Positions 21,944 through 32,940 of a stretch of DNA of 64,000 nt are shown piece after piece. The stretch's first letter is position 1, and every line of letters starts with the position of its first letter. A program made the position numbers and the translations under genes. Source of the stretch: Paralithodes platypus (taxonomy: Eukaryota; Arthropoda; Malacostraca; Decapoda; Lithodidae); contig CM064545.1 of assembly GCA_032716605.1 (NCBI GenBank), positions 14,979,903 to 15,043,902 of the forward strand. Direction: 5' to 3'. The notes below the pieces were generated by a model. The model ran no database searches. It saw only the letters and a list, made by a program, of their open reading frames with translations, and was not told the DNA's origin.

Positions 21944-24105
21944 TATTTTTGCCTCACAGTCGCCGTTATCTCACGGTACTCGTCCGACATACGCACGCCA
22001 ATCGCCTGTTTTGCCTAATTAGCTTATTGAAAAAACTTGGTTCGCCGCCGAATATGGACATAGACAAAAAAAGGCTGTCGCACGGCATTCGCCTACGCCA
22101 TTCGCATAGTGGGATCATCATCCCGGCTTTAGGTATGTCAAGGTTCATTTATTAACGTAAGACAGAAAAATCTTTCCTATTTTCGCTTCTTTATTTATTA
22201 TCCGTTGCTCCACTTGCGGGAGACCAATACACATCCTATTTTATAGAAAATATATACATACTTCCTTGAAATCAGGCTCCTTGATTCCTCGCATTGGAAA
22301 TACATATATATTTGTTCCAGTTATAAAGACATACACTTACATGTAAATCTCGAACACTTCGTACAGACGTAAGTTTATGCGTTCCATATCATTTGGGTAC
22401 AGATCCAATAGTGAAAGTTTCGTCACAGAGCTAAATGTTTCCTCAGTCACGTATAGTTGACTGTAGTACATGTTATCCTACCCAGAAGAGGAGTTCCCAA
22501 GGAATGGACATCCAGGGCGATTGGTATCAATTGCCGGTTGGAGAAATATTGCAAGGAAAATACAATACCATTCATTGATAACTGGGATTGTTTCTATGGG
22601 AGAGATAAAATGTACGCAAGGGATGGGGTTCGTCTTTCACGGTTAGGGGTTTCCACATTAGCTAGTTCTTTAGATAGGGTGGTTGCGGGGTTTTGAACAG
22701 AAATATTTAGAATGTAAAAGAGAGGTTAAATGGAAAATGTTTAGCGTCAGGCGAAAGCGATAAGGATATTCAGTCTCATGTTAAAAATGATGACTATATT
22801 TCTAATGATTGTCGTGATGGTGCAACGAAAGATGGAAATTTAGTTAGAAATAAAGGTAAATTAGGTATAAATAAAGGAAGTATATTGAGAGTATATCACA
22901 CAAACTGTAGGAGTCTATGTAACAAATTAACTAACTTAGAGCACTTGTTAGCAAAGATAATGTAGACATAATAGCGCTAACTGAAACATGGATTAATACA
23001 GAAACCAGGCATTTTTTTTAGCAGAATTTGATGTACCAGGATATAGTTTGTTTAAATATGACTGAACAAGTAGGAGGGGCGGCGGTATAGCAGTGTTTGT
23101 AAGAAGTACATTAAAAAGCTGTATTAAATCAGGTATTATACTAAATAATGATAATGAAAGTGTTTGGGTAAAGGTTAACGAAGGTAGTAACACCATAGTT
23201 ACTGGAGTTATGTATAAACCGCCAAATATGAGTAGAAATGACGGAGCATCATTATGGGAGGAAAATAAAATAGCATCAAGGTTTAGCAATGTGTGCATTA
23301 TGGGGGATTTTAATTTTCCAAATATAGATTGGCAGCATCATATAGGCGACTCTGATTCTCAAGACTTTATTGAGATAGTACAAGATAGTTTTTTATTTCA
23401 ATACACCGACTAGAGGTAATAATATTCTCGGTTTAGTTTTCAGTAACAATTAACATATGATAAATAATGTAGAGATAGGGGACCACCTAGGAAATAGTGA
23501 CCACAATTCTGTGTATTTTAATATACAATGGAAAAGTAATACCCGAGAGAATACAACATTAATACGTGACTTCAGAAAAGCCGATTATGATGGGTTAAGA
23601 AGAGCCCTATTAGCGGACCTTATGGTAAAACAAAACAAGTCGATCCAGGTGTTCAAATGAGTGTACCCCTTCTCGGGTACCTGTCAGCTTAAGTCAGGAA
23701 GAGATGTCAAACTTGGTAGATACATATGATAATTTTATCAAGTCAGTATTCAATGCGAAAAATAAATATATCCCCAAAAGAAAATTTAGATCAACACAGA
23801 ACTAACCCAAATGGATGAATAATAGTCTATTAGATCTTCTAGAAAAAAAAAGAGAGGAATATATAGAAAAATTAAGAAAGGCGAAGTTCGCCTACTTGCT
23901 TACCATCAAAATATATCAAGACAGGTAAAAAAAGATATTAGGAAAGCAAAAAGAAATTATGAAATCTGGATAGCCAATGACTCAAAAAATTACCCTAAAG
24001 CTTTTTACCAACTATATAAATCCAGGGTTAGAGATGTAATTGGTCCCCTTAAAACTTCGATAGGAGAAATGACAGAAAATTATTTAGAAATGTGCAGTAC
24101 ATTAA

Positions 24106-24582
24106 CACCTTACGAGCGGGCTAGGCGGTATATTTGACCGTGCCGCACAGCGTTTTTTTTTACCATAAATGGGGTTGTTTCCGTGCTCTTTTTCATGCAT
24201 AAACAAGACCCAGAGCATAATACAAGTATGTATCCCTGAAAGGGCGTAAATTGAGCTTTCCAATGACACCCGAACCATCCTTCTACGATCACTGGTTGTC
24301 TTGCAACGATCGTGCAACCGAAGGGCAAAATCGCTAAAATACGGTAATTTCTTTATATAATTACGTATGTAGCGAGGGAGTGAGGGTGGATGTAAGCGAT
24401 GAAAATCTCAGTAGGTCCACGGCGGCCGTGGCGAGCGGTCATGAGGTAACCCATGCTCCTCCAGTCACTCGTCTCTCTCAGAGCCAATATTGCGCCAAAA
24501 TTGCACTCGGACTTAAGTCGGGCCCCGCCACATAGTCCAAATTTTTCAATACGGACTTAAATCGGGCCCCGATAGACAAGGG
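24106..24582. mobile_element. TTAA-target MITE, family 1 (copy in right arm)
   Basis: TTAA flanks both sides (24102-24105 and 24583-24586). The left palindrome arm has the uninterrupted sequence with a single TTAA at the mirrored position (about 18594), proving the insertion. It starts CACCTTACGAGCGGG and ends GATAGACAAGGG. It is about 80 percent similar to 32174-32653. TTAA targeting suggests mobilisation by a piggyBac-type transposase. It has no coding capacity. Confidence 0.85.
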
Positions 24583-24708
24583 TTAAATAGTAATTTTTTT
24601 TCCTAATGACAATTTGGCAGTTTCCAGAAGTCCGTAAGGTATACTGTATAGCGATATTATAGAAAATACGTTGAGTACGGTTACTATAAGCAGAAATTAT
24701 GTGCTTAA

Positions 24709-25124
24709 CCCTCGTCTAGCGGGTGAAATTGGGTTATTTTGGGCATATTCAGGCCCTCCTGAATGATAAATCAAGTATCTGCATGAAAAGAAATGTATTC
24801 AGCAAAAAACTAGGTGCTAAAAGCTTCAAAATGAGACCAGAACGAGCTACGTAGCACTCGTGGTTCTCATACAGTGGTACCAGTAACATGGGAGTTTAGC
24901 GTATAGTGGTATATTTTTCCCAGCTACGCTCACTACTGGCTATACTGCCGGCCTCTCGAGAACATAGGGAGGGTGAGTCAGTGGGCGGCGGTAGGCCCTG
25001 GGAGTCGGACGTGTGGCCCGCTGCGCGCATTTGCACTCGATTTTAACCCTTTAAAAGCCATAATAATGCTCCTAACTTGCTGCAAATTGGCGCCCGGCTA
25101 TAGCCGGGCGCCGCTCTTTAAGGG
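24709..25124. mobile_element. TTAA-target MITE, family 2, with a perfect 24-bp palindrome
   Basis: TTAA flanks at 24705-24708 and 25125-25128. The left arm keeps the empty site (CTTAAGCACATAATTTC, about 18469). It starts CCCTCGTCTAGCGGG and ends CTCTTTAAGGG. Near its end, 25089-25112 is a perfect palindrome centred on GGCTATAGCC. It has no coding capacity. Confidence 0.83.
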
Positions 25125-28100
25125 TTAAGGATATTGAGAGACTGAAACCTCAGAAATCGCCTGGTCCTGATGAGGTATATGCTAGACTCCGAGTAGAATA
25201 TTAAAAGAATGCAGAGATGAGTTAAGTCCATTAACAAGTCATTAGAAACAGGTTTAGTTCCAGAAGCTTGGAAGCTTGCAAATGTAATTCCGATCTTCAA
25301 AAAAGGTAATAAATCAATAGCATCCAATTACTGTCCCATTAGTTTCACATCAATCATAGGAAAGCTACTAGAGTCAATTATTGCTAGGAAAATTAGAAAC
25401 CACTTAGAAACATTTAATTTAATCAATTCTTCTCAGCATGGATTCACTCAGGGACATTCTTGCCTTACTAATTTGCTTAGCTTTTTCTCAGAGGTATATG
25501 AAGCAGTAGATAATGACAAGTCATATGATATATTATATTTATATTTCAGTAAAGCTTTTGACAGAGTCCCTCATGAGATATTGATGAGAAAAGTTGAGGC
25601 GCATGGAATAGGTGGGTCGTTGTCGGGATGGATTAGGTCATGGATAATTTGTAGGAAGTAGAGAGTCAGCATAAATGGTACTAAGTCAGAATGGGGAGCA
25701 GTCAAAAGTGGTGTCCCCCAGGGATCTGTATTGGGTCCTCTGTTGTTTGTTATATATATAAATGACCTTGATTTAGGTATAACTAGTATGATAAGTAAAT
25801 TCGCAGACAATACCAAAATGGGGAGAACAATTGATTCAGATAGTGACAGAGTGCCTCCAAAAGGATCTAGATACCTTATACGAATGGTCAGTAAATTGGC
25901 AGATGAATTTTAACATTTACAAATGCAAGGTATTAGGGATGGGGAAGATGAATACAATCGTAAAATATAAACTAGATCATATGGAATTAGAAAACTCAGA
26001 CTGTGAGAAAGATCCAGGTGTGTTTGTTAGCAATGATTTGTAACCTGGAAAACAGTGTATAATCGTTCGTAACAAGGCAAACAGGATTCTTAGGTTAATA
26101 TCTAGGAGTGTGAGTAACAGAACTTCTGATGTTATCTTAAAACTGTACTTGTCATTACTGAGCCCCATATGGATTATGCTGTTCAATTTTGGTGTCCTTA
26201 TTACAGAATGGACATAAATTCCTTGGAGAGAGTACAACGTAGAATGACAAAAATTATCCATAATATTAGAAATCTTCCATATGAAGAAAGGCTGAAGAAA
26301 TTAGGCTTACATTCGTTAGAGATACGCATAGTTAGAGGGGATATGCTAGAGGTGTTCAAGTGGGTTAGTGGGATTAATAAAGGGGACATGAAAAATGTAC
26401 TGAAGCTCAATGATTGCGAAAGAACTCGAACAAATGGTTTCAAATTAGATAAATTTTGTTTCAGAAAAGATATAGGCAAATATTGGTTTGGTAACATAGT
26501 TGTAGCTAGGTGGAATAGGCTACCAAGTGCTATAGTGGGATCAAGAACGATAGAGAGCTTTAAGATAAAATTAGATAGGGATATGGACGAGATGGGTTGG
26601 GTGTGAGGGAGATCTGCCGGATGAGGGCCAACCGGCGATCTGCACCGCTGATTTTTTGTTTTTGTTTGGTGAGGTTGGTCCCCATGGTATTAGTGAGCAG
26701 GGCCTATAATTAGGCATTGTAATTAGGGTTGGGTGTGAGAGGAATCTGCCTTGCGTGGGCCAATCAGCTTTCCTCTGACTCCCATTTTCTTATGCTCCTA
26801 TGTACTTAATATAGCCTAATTATTCTACCTTGATGAATCCAACTTTCATCCTTATTACTCATTGAGTTATTACAGTGTACATACTTATTCAAATTGCATT
26901 AACTTATTGTTCGTTTTGAGATTAAATATTGTCCTATTTTCCATAACTATCAGTACTACGTTTCCAGTATCGCAGTAACTATTATTTACTTGTATTCGAG
27001 CCATATTTGAGAGCTTTGCATATTTATTTCAGGACTTTATTTCTTGTGATTTGAGACTTATCATATCTGTGTGTTATTATTTATATGTTCATTTAAAACA
27101 TTATCATTATTTGTATATGATTACCATTCTTATTTCTCTAGAGACATATTGAGATTGTACCCTAGCAGTTAAGGAATATAACTTACATATCCTATACCTA
27201 CGTGTTTTGTGTCCATTGCTTATTACAATTGTGTTGATTAAGAGAATTAAGGTCAGTCCTCACCCAGTGGAGAGGTACCTAAGTTGACGATAAACGCTGA
27301 TCCCTAAGTTGGGAATGGCAATCAGACTGTCTAACGTTTCTTGAAAACGTGGCATAACAATAACTAACCTAGAACTGATTTTACCATTGAGTAATGTATT
27401 TTACCCTAATTACATTATGTAATACTATATTAGCTCATAATGTGTAGCCTATAGGTTAATTCTGGCTAAGTATTAAAATTAAAATTTGATTCGACTGATT
27501 TCATCCAGTGGCAGTTCTAATATCTACTTGATATACCCTAGGAGGTTTGGAATACCATTAGGCTACGCTAACCCAAAATAGTTTAAAGCTGTAAGATAAT
27601 AGTTTAGTTAGGTTAACTAAAAAAATAGTCTCTTTCAGCCAAGCTAACCTAACTTAAAACCCCTTCATTAACGTTAATATATAAACAATAAATTGCATGA
27701 TTTGATGAGCATAGGCTATTAACACAATGTCAATAATGTTTAAGTTCCATGGATATTTCAAAATGACAATCAACTTTGCAATATTTACTGGAATTAGGAT
27801 AGAATAGCCATAGATATATATAAAAAAAACAAAATAATAATAAGAACGTAAAATTAGACAAAATCCTTTTCTGATCAGATTTTTGGAACACTCAAGAGGT
27901 CACCACCCATGGAAAGCTAGGAAGGATAGGATAGTTTAGGTAGGCTGCGATAGTTAAATTAGCATGGTTGTCATAGACTATTCGATTAAATTAGTGGAGT
28001 TAGATTAGGCCAATTGAATCCTATTAACCAATCCATTTATTCTAATATCAACTATCCTCTCCTATAGCTAACCCAATCTTATCCGATCTTACCAAAGGTG

Positions 28101-28189
28101 GTGACCTCTTACTATAGGTTTACCCGCTGTTTTCAGTAGTTTGAACTAGGCCTAGTCAAGTCACTACACCAAGATAATTACAAGTTTTA

Positions 28190-28565
28190 CAGGGCCGGAT
28201 TTAAGGGAGGCGTACCCCCCCCCCCCTCATTGTTTACAGTTGGGTATTTGTTGTATGTGTTAGGAGTAATGTCCTGGCTCCATTTACATACATGATGAAA
28301 AGAAAAAATATTTAGTAGCTTCATGAATAACTTTTGTATGGATCATTGATATAGCCTAGTGCTTCTGAAATAGTGCTGCTGTAAACTATATAATAATCTG
28401 TATTGGCATATCAACGAAAAATACAAGGCCTAACTAGAAAAATAACATGAACATATAATGTTTGGGTCACGTCTATGGTGTTTCGGCGGCCAGGGGGCGA
28501 CCCCCCTCATAGTCCCTTCTCAACACCTCGCCCCGCCCTTTTCAAAAGTCCTGGATCCGGCCCTG
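28190..28565. mobile_element. Small MITE with CAGGGCCGGAT ends, right-arm copy
   Basis: This is the uninterrupted copy of the MITE in the right arm. The ends are CAGGGCCGGAT and ATCCGGCCCTG, with G- or C-rich tracts just inside. There is no coding capacity. Confidence 0.65.
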
Positions 28566-29579
28566 TTTTAAACTGTAGGCCTAACTGTGCTTCGAAATTT
28601 ATAAATGTAAGCATCTCGTACTAAAGTAAGAATAACAAAGTGTCTAGCATAGTCTATGTAAGCATCTCATACCAAGGCAAGAATTACAAAGTGTCTAGCC
28701 CAAGTCTAGCCTTCATCATTGTGGTAAACCTTGCCTGATGTTATTAACCAAACCCTTTTATACAGAGCGTCAACCACATCCCCATCAGAGAAAATCAAAC
28801 CAAGAACCCCATGACTAATTCTCAACTCCCAAAGTATTTCTAAATTCATCGATGGTTGAAGGAGGGATGTAGACATTTGTTGTCACGGTCCGCTGGGGAA
28901 TCTCTATTTTCGTCAGCTGAGAATGTAAATACAGTCTCTTAAGGAGATTAATACAACATACTGTGTAAATGATACATCAGGAACCAGCACTTCATGATCA
29001 TAATTTGTTTCCATTTTGTCCTTCATCGAGAATAGAGGGACTAGGGACAGGGAGGCCTCTCGCTCGTGTCATATTTGTTGTGGTAACAAGTGACGTCAGC
29101 AGACGATGCGCCTATCATCGTATCGGAAAATGGTTGCCTAGTTGCTTTCGAGTATTTTTATTATTATACATTTTTTCATATGAATTATGTCTATCTATCA
29201 GTGTCTGATATATCTATGGATAACTATATTCGTATATTGTTTGGTTTCTGTGACTAACTCATATTTTGTAGTCTACACCCGTAATTCACCTTTAACGAAG
29301 GAGAAAGGCAAGATAGTTAATTTGAACAGAGTTTTTTAAGTGTGTGTGTAATATTGTGTTGCCAGACATAGGCCTACTTTAGGGTGCTGCCACAATTGCC
29401 TTAACCATGAATTTGGAACACGTTTTGGACCTTGCCACAAACATGGTTGCACTCATGTTCGAAATACTAGTGACACAGACATGTTGGTGCCTTTCTCTGA
29501 CTCATGTTGGTAGCACTGGTGTGGACGAGGCTAAGAGGTGCCAACAAGAATCTAACACCGGTGAAACAGGTTTGTGTCA

Positions 29580-29705
29580 GGTGAAGAGCCGCGGCGGTGG
29601 AGTGGTGAGCACGCTCACATGTGAATCTGCTTGACTTGGGTTCGATCTCAGCCCAGGCGGACATTTAGTGGGTGTTGTAGTACGTCCTAGCATGTTTCAC
29701 ATGCT
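29580..29705 (+). mobile_element. tRNA-derived SINE head
   Basis: GGAGTGGTGAGCACGCT looks like an A-box region and GGGTTCGATCTCAGCCC like a B box and T-arm, at tRNA-like spacing with the expected T-stem pairing. The body downstream (about 29670 onward) is not recognised. It is a SINE head rather than a working tRNA gene, because the acceptor stem does not pair. Confidence 0.55.
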
Positions 29706-29850
29706 TGCACCCAGTCTGAGGACACCTCGACGGCGTATACAGACTAATAACACACATAACAAAGCCACTCCAACAGCTTCCTCTCTCTCCAACACCCCTT
29801 CTTCCCTCTGTACACTCTTCAGAAAAATAGGAAAAGTAGAATGTAGATAC

Positions 29851-29932
29851 GAGGTGCCGTTGTAAAGGCTTATCCCTCCATACCTTCACCTGACCTGAGG
29901 TATTGAGGGATAAGCCTTTACAACGGCACCTC
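29851..29932. repeat. Hairpin with a perfect 28-bp stem
   Basis: GAGGTGCCGTTGTAAAGGCT and the following TATCCCTC (29851-29878) are exactly complementary to 29905-29932. Pairing continues inward for about five bases (CATACC with GGTATT), leaving a loop of about 14 bases. No terminal or target-duplication signal was found around it. Confidence 0.85.
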
Positions 29933-31151
29933 GTAGCTACTTTCTTCTTTCCTACTTTATTAGCAGCACATAGCATGTAGTAAACCAAGGAACACACAAC
30001 CATGCTGATTGAACTATATCAATGGCATAAGGCGTTATGAGACCAGAACGTAGATGATTATAAGAACAAACTGATGAAGCTAGATGCTTTGAAAAGTATA
30101 TCGGATAGTTTGGGATTTGAAAGATCTGAAGTTATACAGACAATTTAAGCCTTGATTGGTCAGTTCTATCTTTCACCATTGGGATTTGCTTTAACCTCTG
30201 AAGTGCGCATGGGGGTAATTGGAAACGTCCCCCTGTGCTGACGTATTTGAGGTGTTTCCGTCACTAAAATATTCATTGTGCCATTAATAGCATTAATACT
30301 TATCCATATGCGCCTATTATGGGTTGATTATAAAGGTATTAACCTGAAACAACAATAAAACGAGTGAAAACAGCGTTTGGATGGTCAAAATCGGAGATAT
30401 AGCCCGCGAGTTGTATAATGTATGGGTGAGGCAATCTGCTTTCCCGCCAATTTCCCCCAAGGCCACTGAGACACAGTCGATCGATACTCTCTCTCTCTCT
30501 TGCACTCGGTTGCTATCAGTGATGACCACACCCTCCAATCGGATTTCTAATGTTAGCACGAAAATATACCTCAGAATAAGGGAATAACAGGGAAAATAGG
30601 TGATAACTGAAGGAGAGGAGGAAAGTGGGGAAGGAGGGGAGGTAGAGGACTGAGATTTTGCATGGCCCAGGGGCCAAAAAAAAAAAAAAATTTTTTTTTT
30701 TTTTTTTTTTTTTTCGATGTCAAAAGTTGATTTTTTTTTTCTCTGACTCTTAAGAGTCTCCCCGCAGTGCGCCGGGGGAACTCTTAAGAGTCTCCCCGCA
30801 GCTCCCGGGTTAAGTGATAAATGCACCCAAATTCGGCGACGAATTTTGACTTTTGACCCTGCTGTCCACATAATATAATCACTGCTGTGGCGGCATGTAA
30901 GGCGTCCTCCCTCGTCGGCATGGCCGCATGGTGCTGGGTACTGTCTCTCACAAGTCTGGACCACACTACTACTTAACATCTGTTTCTAACATGTCAGTGA
31001 TTTTGCCAAAAACAATGCTTGTAACATTGGCCGTGACATGCTGCGGACATGCTTGAGGTATGACTATATATTATGTCACTAGGACAGGGGAGGATCCAGG
31101 ATTTTATACATGGGGGGGGGGGTCAGTTACTCATATATGGGTGTGGGTTAA
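29933..31151. other. Non-coding stretch, one TTAA-bounded block
   Basis: No gene is supported. A block bounded by TTAA at 30191-30194 and 30810-30813 starts CCTCTGAAGTGCGC and ends CAGCTCCCGGG. It could be another TTAA-target element, but its ends pair poorly. At 30748-30797 ACTCTTAAGAGTCTCCCCGC is repeated twice, next to an A15/T27 tract at 30677-30716. CAGGGGAGGATCCAGG at 31085 resembles the outer end of a CAGGG-type MITE. Confidence 0.4.
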
Positions 31152-31529
31152 TGCCCCTTTCCCACTTATGCGATTTCATACGATTTTCATCGCCGACACC
31201 CATAAATTGGCATATTCGTGACATGTCGCACAGCAATCGTATACCCTCGCATAATAATCGTATGACTCGCAAGGCCTCGCAAGGGCCCCCGCGGGTCATC
31301 GCAAATGTTCGGACTGTTCAAAATTTTGGACGAGGACTCACGAGGGTCCGTAGCCCTCGCAAGCATCGTTGAACATCGCAGAGGGATCTGCGAGGCCCTC
31401 GGAGGCATTGGCCACATCGGCGAGACATCGCGGAGGGTTTCGCACAAAAATACCTTTGCAACGCTGCACGGCGGCTAGCCAATGCTCTCAGATGTTCTGA
31501 GAACATCGACGATGCCAAATAGCACCTTC

Positions 31530-32795
31530 GGCGAGGTGGGTAAAATAAATGATTAGGCCTATAGTGAACCTGTCAACCCTTTTTTCTATGCACCTCTCTT
31601 GGGGGGTTCACCTGTTTTTTTTTTTATCTTTCTCTCCTTTTTTCTCTTTCTCTGGTTTGTATCCATTCAGCCCCATTCAGCCAACTGTTTTAAGACGTTT
31701 ATCCCCATCCAAGTATCGTTATCTTCCTGGCAAGCGATAGCAAACCAGCATTATATGGAGAAAAGCTTCGCTGGAGACATTTTTCTATCGAAAAATGTAC
31801 AAATTTAACTTGCTCTCAAAAAAAAATATATATATATATGTTGGCTCGCTACCGCTCACCAGGAAAATATTGAAACCTGGATGGGGGTAAACGTCTTAAA
31901 ACAGTAGGCTGAACGGGGCCGAACGGATACAAGGCAAAGAGAGAGGGAGAGAAAGAAAAAACAAAACTAAACGAGGAGAGAGGGAGAGAAAGAGAGAAAA
32001 AAAAAAAAAGGCGAGGTGGGCTCAATTAAGCCGTAACGCAAACATTGAGTCCACCTCGCTGTTTTTGTTTTCTCTTTCTCTCCCTCTCTCCTCGTTTTTT
32101 TTTTTTTTTTTCTCTTTCTCTCACTCTCTCTTTGCCTTGTATCCGTTCGGCCCCGTTCAGCCTACTGTTTTAACACCTTACGAGCGGCCTATGCGGTTTA
32201 TTTATGTGTACCGCCCAGCGGGGTGTTTTTAGCCAAAATAGGGCTGTTTACGTGATCATTTTCATGCCTAAATAAGACCCAGAACGTAAAACAAGTATCT
32301 ATCCCTGAAAGGGCATAAACAGAGCTTTCGAATGACACCATAACGATCCTTGTATGATGGATAGTTTTCTTGCAATAACCGTGCAACGCGAGTGCAAAAA
32401 GCAGGTAATTCGGTACTTTCGGTACATAATTGAGTATGTAGCGAGTGAGAGAGGGAGGAGGGAGCTGAGATTTGTGTCAGTAGGTTCGCCGCGGTGGTCT
32501 GGAGCAGTCATACGCTCGCTAGTCTCCTGCCACCACTTGTCTCTCTCTCTCAGCCACATTACGTGCTGAAATTGCCACTCGAGTTATGTCGAGCGCCGCC
32601 ACATAGTCCAGCTTTATTTAACTCGACTTAAGTGGTGAGCCGCTTTTTAAGGGTTAAGATGTTTACCCCCATCCAGGTTTCAATATTTTCCTGGTGAGCG
32701 GTAGCGAGCCAACATATATATATTTTTGTTTTGAGAGCAAGCTAAATTTGTACATTTTTCGATAGAAAAATGTCTCCGGCGAAGCCAGACATTGC
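31530..32795. repeat. Nested foldback block inside the Harbinger-like element
   Basis: A module P-Q-R-S is present three times in alternating orientation: P-Q-R at about 31659-31755, S'-R'-Q'-P' at 31758-31946, and P-Q-R-S at 32135-32790 (interrupted by the TTAA MITE). Landmarks are GTTCAGCCTACTGTTTTAAG (P-Q), GAGCGGTAGCGAGCCAACAT (R) and TTTTTCGATAGAAAAATGTC (S). Pyrimidine-rich tracts (CTCTTTCTCTCCCTC) flank the modules. The centre near 32010-32065 is bounded by GCGAGGTGG and CCACCTCGC. This resembles a Foldback-type element or a folded inverted duplication. Confidence 0.75.
32174..32653. mobile_element. TTAA-target MITE, family 1 (second copy)
   Basis: TTAA flanks at 32170-32173 and 32654-32657. 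The uninterrupted target is seen in the inverted module at 31890-31910 (GTAAACGTCTTAAAACAGTAGG). It starts CACCTTACGAGCGGCC, as the copy at 24106 does, and shares most of the internal sequence, including ATCCCTGAAAGGGC. It ends GCTTTTTAAGGG. Confidence 0.85.
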
Positions 32796-32854
32796 CAATC
32801 TCCGAATTAAGGGGAGATGGGTCGTTTTTCTGGTCCCCTTTCTTCCTCATGGTT

Positions 32855-32940
32855 AACCCCATTGGGTGTGACAGGGATCTGCCTTGTGTGGGCCGATCGG
32901 CTTTTTGCAGACTCCCGTTTTCTTATGTTTGTGCCATGAA
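32855..32940 (+). mobile_element. Isolated 3'-tail fragment of the CR1/L2-like LINE
   Basis: GGGTGTGACAGGGATCTGCC, then TTGTGTGGGCCGATCGGC and CTCCCGTTTTCTTATG, match the last 80 bases of the LINE copies at 16781 and 26800. Only the 3' UTR tail is present, which fits an extreme 5' truncation. Confidence 0.6.

Larger units (their letters stand above)
22450..26800 (+). pseudogene. CR1/L2-like LINE, right-arm copy
   Basis: This is the inverted duplicate of the left-arm LINE, read on the plus strand: esterase-like segment 22457-22696, endonuclease 23093-23660 and RT 25473-26043. The C-terminus is at 26169-26606 (SLERVQRRMTKIIHNIRN, WNRLPSAIVGSRTIESFK). It has its own extra lesions, such as CAG to TAG in the RT at about 25660 (IICRK then stop), and is split by two TTAA MITEs between endonuclease and RT. 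It shares FADN and DGVR with the left copy. The 3' UTR with duplicated hairpin-like motifs ends near 26800 at TTTTCTTATGCTCCTATG. Confidence 0.9.
21944..29384. repeat. Right arm of giant inverted duplication
   Basis: This is the partner of the left arm. It lacks the BEL/Pao element, the CR1/L2-like fragment and the tandem duplication, so it preserves the empty target sites for them. It has gained two TTAA-target MITEs (24106-24582, 24709-25124), whose empty sites are kept in the left arm. Its inner edge (TATTTTTGCCTCAC at 21944) interrupts the Harbinger transposase frame. 26800-28189 and 28566-29384 contain no gene I can support. Confidence 0.93.

Noticed and set aside
3058..29384. A giant transposon with 6.5-kb terminal inverted repeats
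   Set aside because: The outer edges have no target duplication or element-like termini, the arms contain a dead LINE and a MITE, and the central transposase gene is cut by the arm. An inverted duplication explains all of this.
3058..29384. Assembly artefact from a fold-back chimeric read
   Set aside because: The arms differ by at least five separate, precise insertions or duplications plus scattered substitutions, which a read artefact would not create. Long reads would still be the proof.
30317..30979. 220-codon antisense frame
   Set aside because: It runs through A/T homopolymers and short repeats (30677-30797) and has no recognisable domain.
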